From assembly GCF_016863295.1 (NCBI RefSeq), contig NZ_BOOP01000001.1, forward strand, positions 186,001 through 250,000: DNA of 64,000 bases. The letters are read 5' to 3'. Position 1 is the stretch's first letter. Each line of letters begins with the position of its first letter. Shown piece by piece: positions 25,690 to 33,520 of the stretch. The notes under the pieces were generated by a model. It was not told the origin of the DNA. It did not search any database and worked only from the letters and a program-made list of their open reading frames with translations. The stretch is from Planotetraspora phitsanulokensis. GTDB lineage: Bacteria > Actinomycetota > Actinomycetes > Streptosporangiales > Streptosporangiaceae. A program made the position numbers and the translations under genes.

Positions 25690-26247
25690 TCAATCCGTCT
25701 CGGACTCGGCGGGTGGTTGTTCGATCGGGAAGAAGATCGGGCTGAGCAGATATTGGGTGCGATCCGGCGCCGGCTCATTGGACAGCCAGGGGAGGAGGAC
25801 GCGACGCAGGTCGCCGATCATCTGTTCCAGTTCGCCGCGGTCGAGCCAGACTGCGTGCTGCCGGTAGCCGACGAGATCCGCCGCCGGGTCGGAGTTCTCG
25901 CGGTCGAGGTAGGCGTTGAACTCGGCGGCGAGGACGGCCATCGAGGTGGCGAACACGCGCCGATGGTCGTCGGGCGACAGCGCCGCGACCGCGTCGGCGT
26001 CGACGACGATCCGATCGAGGCGGAGCCGGTATCGGCGTTCCACCGCGCCGCGCACACGTCTCTCACCGGCCACTTCCAGGATTCCGCCGGCCGTGAGGAC
26101 GTCGACGTGCCGATAGACCATGGCCTTCGAGGCGTCGGGGATTCGGGCGCACAGCTGAGCGGTGGTGAGCTCCCGCCCCCCGCGCATCGCGTGCACGATG
26201 CGCAGCCGCACCGGATGAGCCAGCAGTTCCAGGCTTTCCACGTGCAC
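25690..26247 (-). CDS. ArsR-type winged-helix regulator, divergent from a hydrolase gene
   Basis: About 185 residues. The N-terminal winged helix begins VESLELLAHPVRLRIVHAM and includes PDASKAMVYRHVDVLTAGG as the recognition region. Then comes RVRGAVERRYRL as the wing, followed by a C-terminal helical domain (LAAEFNAYLDRE, LDRGELEQMIGDLRRVL). The start is GTG at 26247 or 26241; the longer open frame to 26460 is antisense to the neighbour. It faces the gene at 26301 across a perfect dyad, so it likely controls that gene and itself. Confidence 0.75.
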   Translation of the reverse strand: MHVESLELLAHPVRLRIVHAMRGGRELTTAQLCARIPDASKAMVYRHVDVLTAGGILEVAGERRVRGAVERRYRLRLDRIVVDADAVAALSPDDHRRVFATSMAVLAAEFNAYLDRENSDPAADLVGYRQHAVWLDRGELEQMIGDLRRVLLPWLSNEPAPDRTQYLLSPIFFPIEQPPAESETD

Positions 26248-26249
26248 AA

Positions 26250-26289
26250 CATTCTCATACCGTGCTACCGTTCGCAAAAAATGAGAATG
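26250..26289. promoter_or_regulatory. Inverted repeat in the divergent promoter (candidate operator)
   Basis: CATTCTCAT (26250-26258) and ATGAGAATG (26281-26289) are perfect 9 bp inverted copies 22 bp apart, filling the gap between the regulator start and the hydrolase start. Two half-sites or two overlapping sites for the adjacent winged-helix protein are likely. Confidence 0.6.
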
Positions 26290-26300
26290 GTAGGGGCGGA

Positions 26301-27605
26301 ATGACGAGGGAGACGGACCCGGTGGCGGTCGCCACGACGGTCGTCGAGATGGCGCAAAACGGGCGCTACGGGGAAATCGAGGAGGTGTTCGCTCCGCCCC
26401 TGCGTGCGGTGGTGTCCGCCGACACACTGCGAGTCGCCTGGGAGGCCCAGATCTCCACAATGGGACCCATCGTCTCGGTCGGGACGCCGATCAGCGAGCC
26501 GGCCAAGGCGGGGCTGGTCCGGGTGAGCATCCCGGTGGCGTACGAGCAGGGCGGGCTCACGGTGGTCACGTCGATCGACGAGGCGGGGCTGCTGCAGGGC
26601 CTGCAACTCGCCCCCGCACTGACCGCGGAATGGAGCCCGCCGCCCTACGCCCGCGGCAAGCGGTTCGACGAGCACGAGGTCACCGTGGGATCCGGCGCCA
26701 TGGCCGTGCCCGGGACGATGAGCGTGCCGCGCGGACGCGGCCCCCGGCCCGCGGTGGTGCTGCTCAGCGGCGGCGGGCCATTCGACCAGGACGCCACCAG
26801 TGGCCCCAACAAGCCGCTCAAGGACCTGGCCTGGGGGCTGGCCAGTCGTGGCGTGGCGGTGCTGCGCTTCGACAAAGTGACCCACGCCCACGCCGATCAG
26901 GTGGCCGCGCAGCCCGGCTTCACCATTCGCGATGAGTACGTCCCGCACGCAGTGGCCGCCGTCCACCTGCTGCAACGCCACCCCGCCGTAGACGCCGCGC
27001 GGGTCTACGTGGCCGGCCACAGCGCAGGAGGCAAGGTCGCCCCGCGCGTCGCCGCCGCCGAACCGTCCGTGGCCGGCCTGGTGCTCCTGGCCGCGGACGC
27101 CGAGCCGATGCCCCAGGCCGCCGTCCGCGTCGTCCGCCACCTCGCCTCGCTGGATCCGGGTCCCGCCATGCAGGCCGCCGTCGAGATGATCACGCGCCAG
27201 GCCGCGATGACCGACAGCCCCGACCTGTCGCCTGACACCCCCGCCACGGACCTGCTGTTCGGCTACACGGCCGCGTACTACCTGGACCTGCGCGACTACG
27301 ACCCGGTCGCGACCGCCTCCGCGCTCGACAGGCCCATGCTCATCCTCCAGGGCGGCCGCGACTTCCAGGTGACCGTCGCCGACGATCTTTCGCGGTGGCG
27401 GGCGGGCCTCGCTCACCGGCCGGACGTCACGATTCGCGTCCACGACGCCGACGACCACATGTTCTTCTCCGGCTCAGGCCCGTCCGCGCCCTCGGATTAC
27501 GAGTCGCCCCAGCACGTCGATCCGGCCGTGGTCGCCGACATCGCCGGCTGGCTGGCTCCCCGGCAGGGGATGCTCGCCCGGCTCGCCTCCGTCGTCACCC
27601 GCTGA
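26301..27605 (+). CDS. Alpha/beta hydrolase with N-terminal DUF3887-like domain
   Basis: A 434-residue protein. Residues 1 to about 105 resemble the DUF3887 fold (VEMAQNGRYGEIEEVFAPPLRAVVSADTL). Residues about 110-420 are an alpha/beta hydrolase with SGGGPFDQDAT as oxyanion region, AGHSAGGK placing Ser241, LQGGRDFQV for the acid, and DADDHMF for the His. The ATG at 26301 follows AGGGGCGGA; the frame extends upstream to 26262 but crosses the operator. The same fusion occurs in secreted or cytosolic esterases of Gram-positives. It is probably repressed by the divergent winged-helix protein. Confidence 0.78.
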   Translation: MTRETDPVAVATTVVEMAQNGRYGEIEEVFAPPLRAVVSADTLRVAWEAQISTMGPIVSVGTPISEPAKAGLVRVSIPVAYEQGGLTVVTSIDEAGLLQGLQLAPALTAEWSPPPYARGKRFDEHEVTVGSGAMAVPGTMSVPRGRGPRPAVVLLSGGGPFDQDATSGPNKPLKDLAWGLASRGVAVLRFDKVTHAHADQVAAQPGFTIRDEYVPHAVAAVHLLQRHPAVDAARVYVAGHSAGGKVAPRVAAAEPSVAGLVLLAADAEPMPQAAVRVVRHLASLDPGPAMQAAVEMITRQAAMTDSPDLSPDTPATDLLFGYTAAYYLDLRDYDPVATASALDRPMLILQGGRDFQVTVADDLSRWRAGLAHRPDVTIRVHDADDHMFFSGSGPSAPSDYESPQHVDPAVVADIAGWLAPRQGMLARLASVVTR

Positions 27606-27627
27606 CCTGTGGCGCCCCGGACGAAGA

Positions 27628-27658
27628 ACCGGCGCGGGGCGTACCCGCCCGCGCCGGT
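27628..27658. terminator. Bidirectional terminator hairpin
   Basis: ACCGGCGCGGG and CCCGCGCCGGT form an 11 bp perfect stem with a 9 nt loop between the stops at 27605 (+) and 27683 (-). Confidence 0.75.
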
Positions 27659-27682
27659 GCGACCGCCTGATTCCGCCCCGAG

Positions 27683-28069
27683 TCAGCTCAGCGCCTTGCG
27701 CATGAGCGGGACGTCGACATAGGACTCCATGCGGACGATCTTGCCCTCGCGCACCTGCCACACGTGGACCTCGGGGACGTCGAAGGGGACGGAGCCGTTC
27801 GTGGTCGTTCCCGCGGTCCGGCCGACCTCCACGACGTGATCACCGGCTTCGATGAACCGCTCGAGGGTCACCTTGGAGTCGATGTGCTGGAGCAGCCCGG
27901 TGAAGAAGGTGACCGCTCCGTCGTGCCCCTTGTAGTTCCCGCCCCAGGGCAGCAGCTCCGACTGGTAGATCTCGACCTCGGTGTCGAAGAGCTCGGCGAT
28001 CACGTTGAAGTCGTGCGTTTCGAAGGCGTCGTAGAGCCGCCTGATAATCTCGACGTTGTTTTCGGTCAT
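27683..28069 (-). CDS. SnoaL/NTF2-like protein
   Basis: A 128-residue protein. MTENNVEIIRRLYDAFETHD, then FDTEVEIYQSE and a central HDGAVTFFTGLL, ending FDVPEVHVWQVREGKIVRMES, is the nuclear-transport-factor-2/SnoaL pattern. The start at 28069 has GGGGGA upstream; a longer frame to 28132 is not supported. It is divergent from the TetR gene at 28200, which probably regulates it. It is not closely similar to the other SnoaL-like protein at 24975. Confidence 0.75.
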   Translation of the reverse strand: MTENNVEIIRRLYDAFETHDFNVIAELFDTEVEIYQSELLPWGGNYKGHDGAVTFFTGLLQHIDSKVTLERFIEAGDHVVEVGRTAGTTTNGSVPFDVPEVHVWQVREGKIVRMESYVDVPLMRKALS

Positions 28070-28199
28070 GGCTGTCCCCCAAGAGAAAACGGGCTGAAGA
28101 GAAGACGGTGTAAGGGCCCGGAGAACCGTCACAAGAAGTCTTCAGATCGCCGTCAGGGCGCACAAGTGGGCTCGGGATTGTCGGAAGGAAGCAGCCGCG

Positions 28200-28799
28200 A
28201 TGTTCGGAAAACCCGGGCGACCGGCCGAGGATCGGGTCGCCCGTCAGCAGGAGATCTTCCTCGCGGTGGCACCGCTGATCAGCGCGTACGGCGTCAAGGA
28301 GATCACCATGGCACGGGCGGCGCGGGCCGCGCGGATGTCGGTCGGCGGCCTGTACCACTACTTCCCGAACAAGCGGGAACTCCTGCTGTTCGGGCTCTCG
28401 CCCGCCAACCTCGAACGTCTCTGCTCGACGTTCCGTGACCGGAACGGCCACCTGGCCGAGACCGATCCGCAGGCCTATTTCGCGGCCAGCCTGGACTCGC
28501 TGACCGCCGCCGCAGGCGCCTTCGTCACCCCCTCGGTGCTCGCCGCCACCCATCTCGGCGTCGACACGTTCCGCGCCCTCCTCGACGAGGCGCTCGAGAC
28601 CGAGATCATCGGTCTCGTCGACACCATCCGGATCGTTCATCCGGGCATCGACGACGCGTCCGCGGTCGCCCTCAACCGCGCCCTGCGCCGCCAGTGCGTC
28701 AGCGCGCTGCTCGATCCTCAGATCACTTCAGCGGAGCTGCGGGCCCAGCTCGAGGGCCTGGTCGTCGGGTTCGCCGGCATCGCCGGATCGGCCGCGTGA
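28200..28799 (+). CDS. TetR-family regulator
   Basis: A 199-residue regulator. The DNA-binding domain covers residues about 15-60, with RAARMSVGGLYHYFPNKREL as recognition segment. The C-terminal domain has PSVLAATHLGVDTFRALLDEA and a terminal RAQLEGLVVGFAGIAG helix. The likely target is its own promoter and the divergent SnoaL-like gene. No strong dyad stands out in the 130 bp gap; GACGGT/ACCGTC arms 15 bp apart are the best candidate. Confidence 0.75.
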   Translation: MFGKPGRPAEDRVARQQEIFLAVAPLISAYGVKEITMARAARAARMSVGGLYHYFPNKRELLLFGLSPANLERLCSTFRDRNGHLAETDPQAYFAASLDSLTAAAGAFVTPSVLAATHLGVDTFRALLDEALETEIIGLVDTIRIVHPGIDDASAVALNRALRRQCVSALLDPQITSAELRAQLEGLVVGFAGIAGSAA

Positions 28800-28877
28800 G
28801 GGTACGCCGCCGGACCTCCCCTTCGCGGTAGCCTGCACGCCTTGATCCGCGGCCGGTCGCAGGGGCAAGGGGAGAGG

Positions 28878-29201
28878 ATGGGCATTCGCATCAACGGGAT
28901 TGTCATGGACGCCAACGAACTCGACTCGCTCGCCCGCTTCTGGAGTGAGTTGCTGGACCTGCCGATCACCCGCCGGGAAGAGGACTGGATCAGCCTCGGC
29001 CCGGATCTCGCTCTCCAACGGGTCTCCGAGCCGAAGACCGTCAAGAACCGCGTTCATGTCGACCTCGTCGCCGACGATTTCACCGCGGCGACCGCCCGGG
29101 CAGCGGAGCTTGGAGCCACCCCGGCGGGAGACATCCAGGAGAACCTCTGGCAGGTCTGGCAGGACCCGGAAGGCAACGAATTCTGCATCTGCAGATCGTG
29201 A
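28878..29201 (+). CDS. VOC-superfamily (glyoxalase-like) protein
   Basis: A 107-residue protein with the two beta-alpha-beta-beta-beta modules of the vicinal-oxygen-chelate fold: NGIVMDANELDSLARFWSELL at the start, NRVHVDLVADDF in the middle and QDPEGNEFCIC at the end. The usual first metal His is not clear, so it may not be a metal enzyme. The start at 28878 follows GGGGAGAGG. Many such proteins give antibiotic sequestration or have no known role. Confidence 0.7.
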   Translation: MGIRINGIVMDANELDSLARFWSELLDLPITRREEDWISLGPDLALQRVSEPKTVKNRVHVDLVADDFTAATARAAELGATPAGDIQENLWQVWQDPEGNEFCICRS

Positions 29202-29250
29202 CCTCCCACGACGATCCGGTACGGCCCCGCCGCGCTCGGCACACATCCGG

Positions 29251-29316
29251 GTAGCCGGGCACACCGGCAAGACGCCGCTCACGGACGACGACGGCGCCCA
29301 GACGGGCCCGTCGAAG
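29251..29316 (+). pseudogene. Tyrosine-recombinase C-terminal fragment (copy 1)
   Basis: A 22-codon stretch reads V-A-G-H-T-G-K-T-P-L-T-D-D-D-G-A-Q-T-G-P and then breaks. It matches the segment H-S-G-E-T-L-L-T-D-D-D-G-A-Q-V-G-P of the larger integrase pseudogene at 41971, at DNA level too. It is a relic of a related integrase. Confidence 0.5.
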
Positions 29317-29381
29317 CCGTCATTCCTAAGGAACTGGGTCCCTCTCCGACCGGTCAGTCGGGTGGGGAGACAATCCGGGAC

Positions 29382-30053
29382 GTGTACTTCAGTGAGCAGG
29401 ACGAGATGGCGGCCGAGCAATTGGCCGCCCAGGTGTACCGGAGATTGCGCGAGGGCGGCCTTCAGGCCGAGCCGGTAGTAGAGCTCGCCTGTCTGGTGGA
29501 GGAGTCCGGCTTGAGCGGCCCCGCCGTACGAGAGATCTTGGAGCGCCGGACGACGGAGCTGACTCCTGCCGATGTCGCCCGGCTCGGACGGGGTCTGCTT
29601 GACGCAATGGACTTCGAGCCAGGCTTCGACCTGGAGCCCGGCCGGTGGGCCACCCTGGAAACAGCATTGAAGATCGTGGAACGCGACCTCTACGCCTCAG
29701 GAATCGAGGGGGCACTGGGAATCACGATCCCGGACTGGGACGACAGCGGATGCGCGCGGGTGGAGTTCCGCGGCGCTTGCGGCTCACCTCCCATCCGGCC
29801 GAGCAGTGGTCGAGACGTCGACCTCGCGATTTCCGATGTCGCTGACGCGGCCCAGGACATCGTCATGGAGCTTGTGTGGGGTGTGTGGCCCACCTGTCCC
29901 GAGCATCGGCTTGGCTTACATGCCGCTCTGGTGGAGGGCGTCGCCGTATGGCAGTGCGCAGGTGCGGGCACTCACACTGCGGCCGCGATCGGCGACCTCG
30001 GCCTGGGCACTCGCCAGGCTCGTCGTGACCGGTCAAAGCAAGAACGGGCGTGA
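29382..30053 (+). CDS. Hypothetical protein
   Basis: A 223-residue soluble protein starting with GTG. I do not recognise a family. The N-terminal 80 residues are helical and acidic (MAAEQLAAQVYRRLREGG, ILERRTTELTPADVARLGRGLL). A Trp/Pro-rich part follows (ITIPDWDDSGCARVEF). The C-terminal third contains MELVWGVWPTCPEHRLGLHAALV, then WQCAGAGTH with Cys and His that could bind zinc with the earlier C-P-E-H. Codon bias and the clean start support a real gene. It lies alone in the accessory region. Confidence 0.55.
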   Translation: MYFSEQDEMAAEQLAAQVYRRLREGGLQAEPVVELACLVEESGLSGPAVREILERRTTELTPADVARLGRGLLDAMDFEPGFDLEPGRWATLETALKIVERDLYASGIEGALGITIPDWDDSGCARVEFRGACGSPPIRPSSGRDVDLAISDVADAAQDIVMELVWGVWPTCPEHRLGLHAALVEGVAVWQCAGAGTHTAAAIGDLGLGTRQARRDRSKQERA

Positions 30054-30119
30054 GACTCGGTCATGTGACCTGGGCCGCGCTGTCGCGACGCATTCTGCGA
30101 TCTCGCCTCTGCGGCCGTG

Positions 30120-30587
30120 TCAGCACCCGATGTCCCGCTCACGGCTCGCCCTCACGCCAACGCTGTAGTCCGTCCCGGTGCCGGAGCTGTTGCTGTCAGA
30201 AACTCCCACGTTAAGGTACGCGTTGACACCATCAATTTCTTTGGTGAAGCAAGAGTATTCAAATGAGTGCGCGATCGGTTTCCACCCATCTGCCAGGGCG
30301 GCCTTTTCATAGAACGGCAGAATCGCGAAAGGCTCGGTTGAACGGTAACCCTGCCAGGCCTGTGCGAATCCGTCGTCGTCGTCGCATCCTGAGTCGCCGT
30401 CCGTAAATCTGAAGTCAGCTGGATGGACGTCAAGGATGGGCAGGGCTTTCAAGGTGCCAACGAGCTGTTCGTTGCCTGCTTGGCACCCGGGAACGAGGGT
30501 GTTGACGACGATAGCCGCGCTCGCCACCAGACCGGCCAGCACGATGGCGCTCGCAGCGACGATTGCGATGACGACGGGGGGTTTCAT
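30120..30587 (-). CDS. Membrane-anchored hypothetical protein
   Basis: A 155-residue protein starting at the ATG 30587, with a hydrophobic segment at residues about 4-30 (VVIAIVAASAIVLAGLVASAAIVV) serving as anchor or uncleaved signal. The outer part has acidic GDSGCDDDDGF and several cysteines (C-Q-A-G, S-G-C-D, Y-S-C-F, D-I-G-C) that could form two disulfides. No family recognised. The sequence is less GC-biased than the core genes. Confidence 0.55.
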   Translation of the reverse strand: MKPPVVIAIVAASAIVLAGLVASAAIVVNTLVPGCQAGNEQLVGTLKALPILDVHPADFRFTDGDSGCDDDDGFAQAWQGYRSTEPFAILPFYEKAALADGWKPIAHSFEYSCFTKEIDGVNAYLNVGVSDSNSSGTGTDYSVGVRASRERDIGC

Positions 30588-31088
30588 GGTCGGGATCGTA
30601 GTTGCACGCCGGTCCGGACCATGCTGCCTCTCCATCCCGTTTGGCATATCGACCCACCGCGGAGCGGCGACAGGCCGGCGACAGAGGCGTAAGCACAGCA
30701 CGACGTGTCCCTGTGCCTGCACCGCGGCAATTGCCCGCCGGGGAAATCAGAGCTCCGGGCAGACGTATTGCCGCTACGTGCCTTGGCTCATGACACGCAC
30801 ACTACGGGCGTGAGTACTTGCCGTCCGGCGTTCCTTGCGCCGGGTCCGCCGGAGGGTGCAATGCGAAAAGCCCGTGGCAAGGTGCAGGACCTTCCCACGG
30901 GCTTCGATTTCACGACGTGCGGGGGCTGGGCGATCATCTTCGTCTTCAGGGAGTGATGTCCAGGTATCCGGGGCCTGTGGCAACCCTCGTGCTCATCGCG
31001 TTGACCTCGGCTCCAAGCCATCAGCTCTGGTCGTCGTCCGTCATTGTCGGTCGCCTCCGGACGGCCCGCAGACGGCCCACGGTCGGCC
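30588..31088. other. Non-coding stretch with integrase remnant
   Basis: About 500 bp without a convincing gene between the hypothetical at 30120 and the exporter operon end at 31089. The only recognisable content is the integrase-derived hairpin segment at 30858-30921. Short open frames here overlap each other and show no family features. Confidence 0.5.
30858..30921 (+). pseudogene. Integrase-derived segment (copy 2) with 16 bp stem-loop
   Basis: Bases 30858-30904 are identical to 42250-42296 in the integrase pseudogene and encode R-K-A-R-G-K-V-Q-D-L-P-T-G-F. Similarity continues with one gap to about 30921 and stops abruptly at the left. The segment folds: 30868-30883 pairs with 30889-30904 (15 of 16 bp) around GCAGG. 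It is either a truncated integrase or a small mobile hairpin. Confidence 0.6.
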
Positions 31089-31850
31089 CTAGGAGATCCT
31101 GCGGCGGTAAGTGACCGTGGCGAAGATGTACGCGACGACGAGGATGCCGACGCACCAGGAGAGGGCGATCCAGATGTCGGTGCCGACCGGCTGCTGGGTG
31201 AACAGGTTGCGGATGGCGTTGACGATGGACGTCACCGGCTGGTTCTCGGCGAAGGCGCGCACCGGGCCGGGCATGGTGCCGGTGGGCACGAACGCCGAGC
31301 TGATGAACGGCAGGAAGATGAGCGGGTAGGAGAACGCGCTCGCGCCGTCCACACTCTTCGCGGTGAGGCCGGGGATGACGGCGATCCATGTCAACGCCAG
31401 GGTGAACAGGATGAGGATGCCGGCGACCGCGAGCCAGGCCAGCACTCCCGCCGACGAGCGGAAGCCCATGAGGAGGGCGACGAGCACGACGACCACGAGC
31501 GAGATCAGATTGGCGATCACTGAGGTCAGCACGTGCGCCCACAGGACGGACGACCGTGCGATCGGCATGGACTGGAATCGCTCGAAGATGCCGCCCTTCA
31601 TATCCAGGAAGAGCCGGAATGCGGTGTAGGCGATGCCCGAAGCGATCGTGATGAGCAGAATGCCGGGCAGCAGGTAGTTCACATACGAATCCGACCCTGA
31701 GTTGATCGCGCCGCCGAACACGTAGACGAACAGCAGCATGAAGGCGATCGGCATGATCGTGGTCGTGATGATGGTGTCCATGCTGCGCGTGATGTGGCGC
31801 AGGGATCGTCCCAGCAGGACGGCGGTGTCGCCGAAGAAGTGCTTGCTCAT
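31089..31850 (-). CDS. ABC-2 type drug exporter permease (DrrB-like)
   Basis: A 253-residue membrane protein with six hydrophobic segments. The N-terminus SLRHITRSMDTIITTTIMPIAF and the cytoplasmic motif FERFQSMPIARSSVLWAHV are typical of DrrB-like ABC-2 permeases. The protein ends in RRRIS. Its start overlaps the ATPase stop by 4 bp, so translation is coupled. With the ATPase it forms a drug or lipid exporter. It is the last gene of the padR-DUF1048-ATPase-permease operon. Confidence 0.88.
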   Translation of the reverse strand: MSKHFFGDTAVLLGRSLRHITRSMDTIITTTIMPIAFMLLFVYVFGGAINSGSDSYVNYLLPGILLITIASGIAYTAFRLFLDMKGGIFERFQSMPIARSSVLWAHVLTSVIANLISLVVVVLVALLMGFRSSAGVLAWLAVAGILILFTLALTWIAVIPGLTAKSVDGASAFSYPLIFLPFISSAFVPTGTMPGPVRAFAENQPVTSIVNAIRNLFTQQPVGTDIWIALSWCVGILVVAYIFATVTYRRRIS

Positions 31851-32683
31851 CGCTGTTCCTCACTCATCCGTGCCGGCGTCGCGTCATCGTGGGCGTCGCT
31901 GTCCTTGCCGTCCTTGCCGCCGGTGCCGACGAGCGTGAGGAAGACGTCCTCGAGGGTCGGCTGCTTCTCGACGTATTCGACCTTGGCGGGCGGCAGCAGC
32001 TGCTTGAGCTCGGCCAGGGTGCCGTTCACGATGATCCGGCCCTCGTGGAGGATCGCGATCCGGTCGGCGAGCTGTTCGGCCTCGTCCAGGTACTGAGTGG
32101 TGAGCAGCACCGTCGTCCCCCGGCCGGCGAGTTCCTTGACGGCCTGCCACACCTCGATGCGCGCCTGGGGGTCGAGCCCGGTTGTCGGCTCGTCGAGGAA
32201 GATGACCGGCGGATTCCCGATGAGGCTCATCGCGATGTCGAGGCGGCGGCGCATGCCCCCCGAATACGTCGATACCTTCCGCGCACCCGCCTCGGTCAGC
32301 GAGAAACGCTCGAGCAGGTCGTCGGCGATCGTGCCCGGATTCTTGAGGTGCCGTAACCGGGCGACCAGCACGAGGTTCTCCCGACCGCTGAGGATCTCGT
32401 CGACGGCGGCGAACTGTCCGGTGAGGCTGATGGACTCCCGTACGTCCGCCGGTTGCGTGGCGACGTCGAAGCCGTTGACGCTGGCGGTCCCCGCGTCGGC
32501 CTTGAGCAGTGTGGACAGGATTTTCACGACCGTGGTCTTGCCCGCCCCGTTGGAGCCGAGCAGGGCGAAGATGCTGCCGCGCGCCACGTCGAAGTCCACC
32601 CCGCGCAGCACCCGCAGTTCCTTGTACGACTTCTCCAGGCCCTGCACGCGGATCGGGGGGCTCTGGACCTGATTGGTTGTCAT
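31847..32683 (-). CDS. ABC transporter ATPase (DrrA-like)
   Basis: A 278-residue nucleotide-binding subunit. Walker A GSNGAGKTT at 43-51, signature SGGMR at 141-145, Walker B and D-loop FLDEPTTGLD ending at 171, and the switch His region just after. SSGGMRRRLD-like sequence and a roughly 70-residue C-terminal extension fit the daunorubicin-resistance group. It is co-transcribed with DUF1048 upstream (19 bp gap) and the permease downstream (4 bp overlap). Confidence 0.92.
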   Translation of the reverse strand: MTTNQVQSPPIRVQGLEKSYKELRVLRGVDFDVARGSIFALLGSNGAGKTTVVKILSTLLKADAGTASVNGFDVATQPADVRESISLTGQFAAVDEILSGRENLVLVARLRHLKNPGTIADDLLERFSLTEAGARKVSTYSGGMRRRLDIAMSLIGNPPVIFLDEPTTGLDPQARIEVWQAVKELAGRGTTVLLTTQYLDEAEQLADRIAILHEGRIIVNGTLAELKQLLPPAKVEYVEKQPTLEDVFLTLVGTGGKDGKDSDAHDDATPARMSEEQR

Positions 32684-32702
32684 CCGGATATCCGTTCTCT
32701 CG

Positions 32703-33095
32703 TTACGTTTCGTCGCCCGCGGCGCGATCGATGGCGTCGGTCAGCCGTTCCCGCTCCCGGCTGATCCACTGACCCTCGGGGTAGTTCCGGAGAAACTCCT
32801 CGGCGAAATCCACGGGGTTTTCTCCGACGACTTCGCGGATCGGGATCCCGTCCGCGGCGCTCTGCTCGAAGAGATCGGCGAGATCCTCCAGCATCGCCAG
32901 CAGGCTGTCCGCCTTCCCCGGCCCGAAGTACAACATGTACCGATGCAGCGCATCGATCGCCGTGTGATAGCTCGCGGGAAGCTGCTCCGTGCGCGCCTTG
33001 TACTGCCGGTAGCGCTTCTTGTCCTCGAGCGGCCCCGTGAGCACCTCCAGGTACTGCCGGTAGCGGCTCTTCGGCTCGTTCGACTCTTCGGCCAT
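32703..33095 (-). CDS. DUF1048 family protein
   Basis: A 130-residue helical protein. YRQYLEVLTGPLEDKKRYRQYKAR and LPASYHTAIDALHRYMLYFG, then LADLFEQSAADGIPIREVVGENPVDFAEEFLRNY, are the DUF1048 pattern. These proteins sit with PadR regulators and DrrAB-type exporters; their task is not known. The start at 33095 lies 2 bp after the padR stop, so the two are translationally coupled. Confidence 0.85.
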   Translation of the reverse strand: MAEESNEPKSRYRQYLEVLTGPLEDKKRYRQYKARTEQLPASYHTAIDALHRYMLYFGPGKADSLLAMLEDLADLFEQSAADGIPIREVVGENPVDFAEEFLRNYPEGQWISRERERLTDAIDRAAGDET

Positions 33096-33097
33096 GG

Positions 33098-33427
33098 CTA
33101 CTTGCCTCCTTCGCGGAGCTGTTCGAGCCGTTCCGTGAGGAAGCTCCAGGTCCTCCAGAACTCTTCGAGATGCTCCCGACCCTGAGCGTTCAGGGAGTAC
33201 ACCTTGCGCGGCGGCCCCTTCTCGGACGGGACCTTCTCCACGTCGACGAGGCCGCGCTGCTCGATCCTGACGAGCAGCGCGTAGACGGTGCCCTCGGCGA
33301 TGTCGGAGAAGCCCTGATCCCGCAGCCACGCCGTGATCTCGTAGCCGTACGCGGACCGGCCGAGCAGGATCGCGAGGACCACGCCCTCCAGCGTTCCCTT
33401 GAGCATCTCCGTCAGCTGCTTGCCCAT
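33098..33427 (-). CDS. PadR-family transcriptional repressor
   Basis: A 109-residue winged-helix protein. KGTLEGVVLAILLGRSAYGYEITAWLRDQGF is the PadR helix-turn-helix region, AEGTVYALLVRIEQRGLV the recognition helix, and SEKGPPRKVYSLNAQGREHLEEF the wing and dimer helix. It is the first gene of the exporter operon and probably represses it through dyads in the 60 bp upstream, with release by an exported drug (family behaviour). Confidence 0.88.
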   Translation of the reverse strand: MGKQLTEMLKGTLEGVVLAILLGRSAYGYEITAWLRDQGFSDIAEGTVYALLVRIEQRGLVDVEKVPSEKGPPRKVYSLNAQGREHLEEFWRTWSFLTERLEQLREGGK

Positions 33428-33449
33428 GGAACACCTCCCTTCAGCTACT

Positions 33450-33477
33450 CAGTAATAATGACTACTGGTACATAGTA
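33450..33477. promoter_or_regulatory. Candidate PadR operator
   Basis: An AT-rich stretch with two nested dyads: CAGTA-N8-TACTG at 33450-33467 and TACT-N7-AGTA at 33463-33477. It lies 23-50 bp upstream of padR in the otherwise GC-rich region and probably overlaps its promoter. Confidence 0.5.
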
Positions 33478-33520
33478 ACGCTGAATAGTGGCGGCGGCGC
33501 AAGCCCCACGTGAGACCCGA

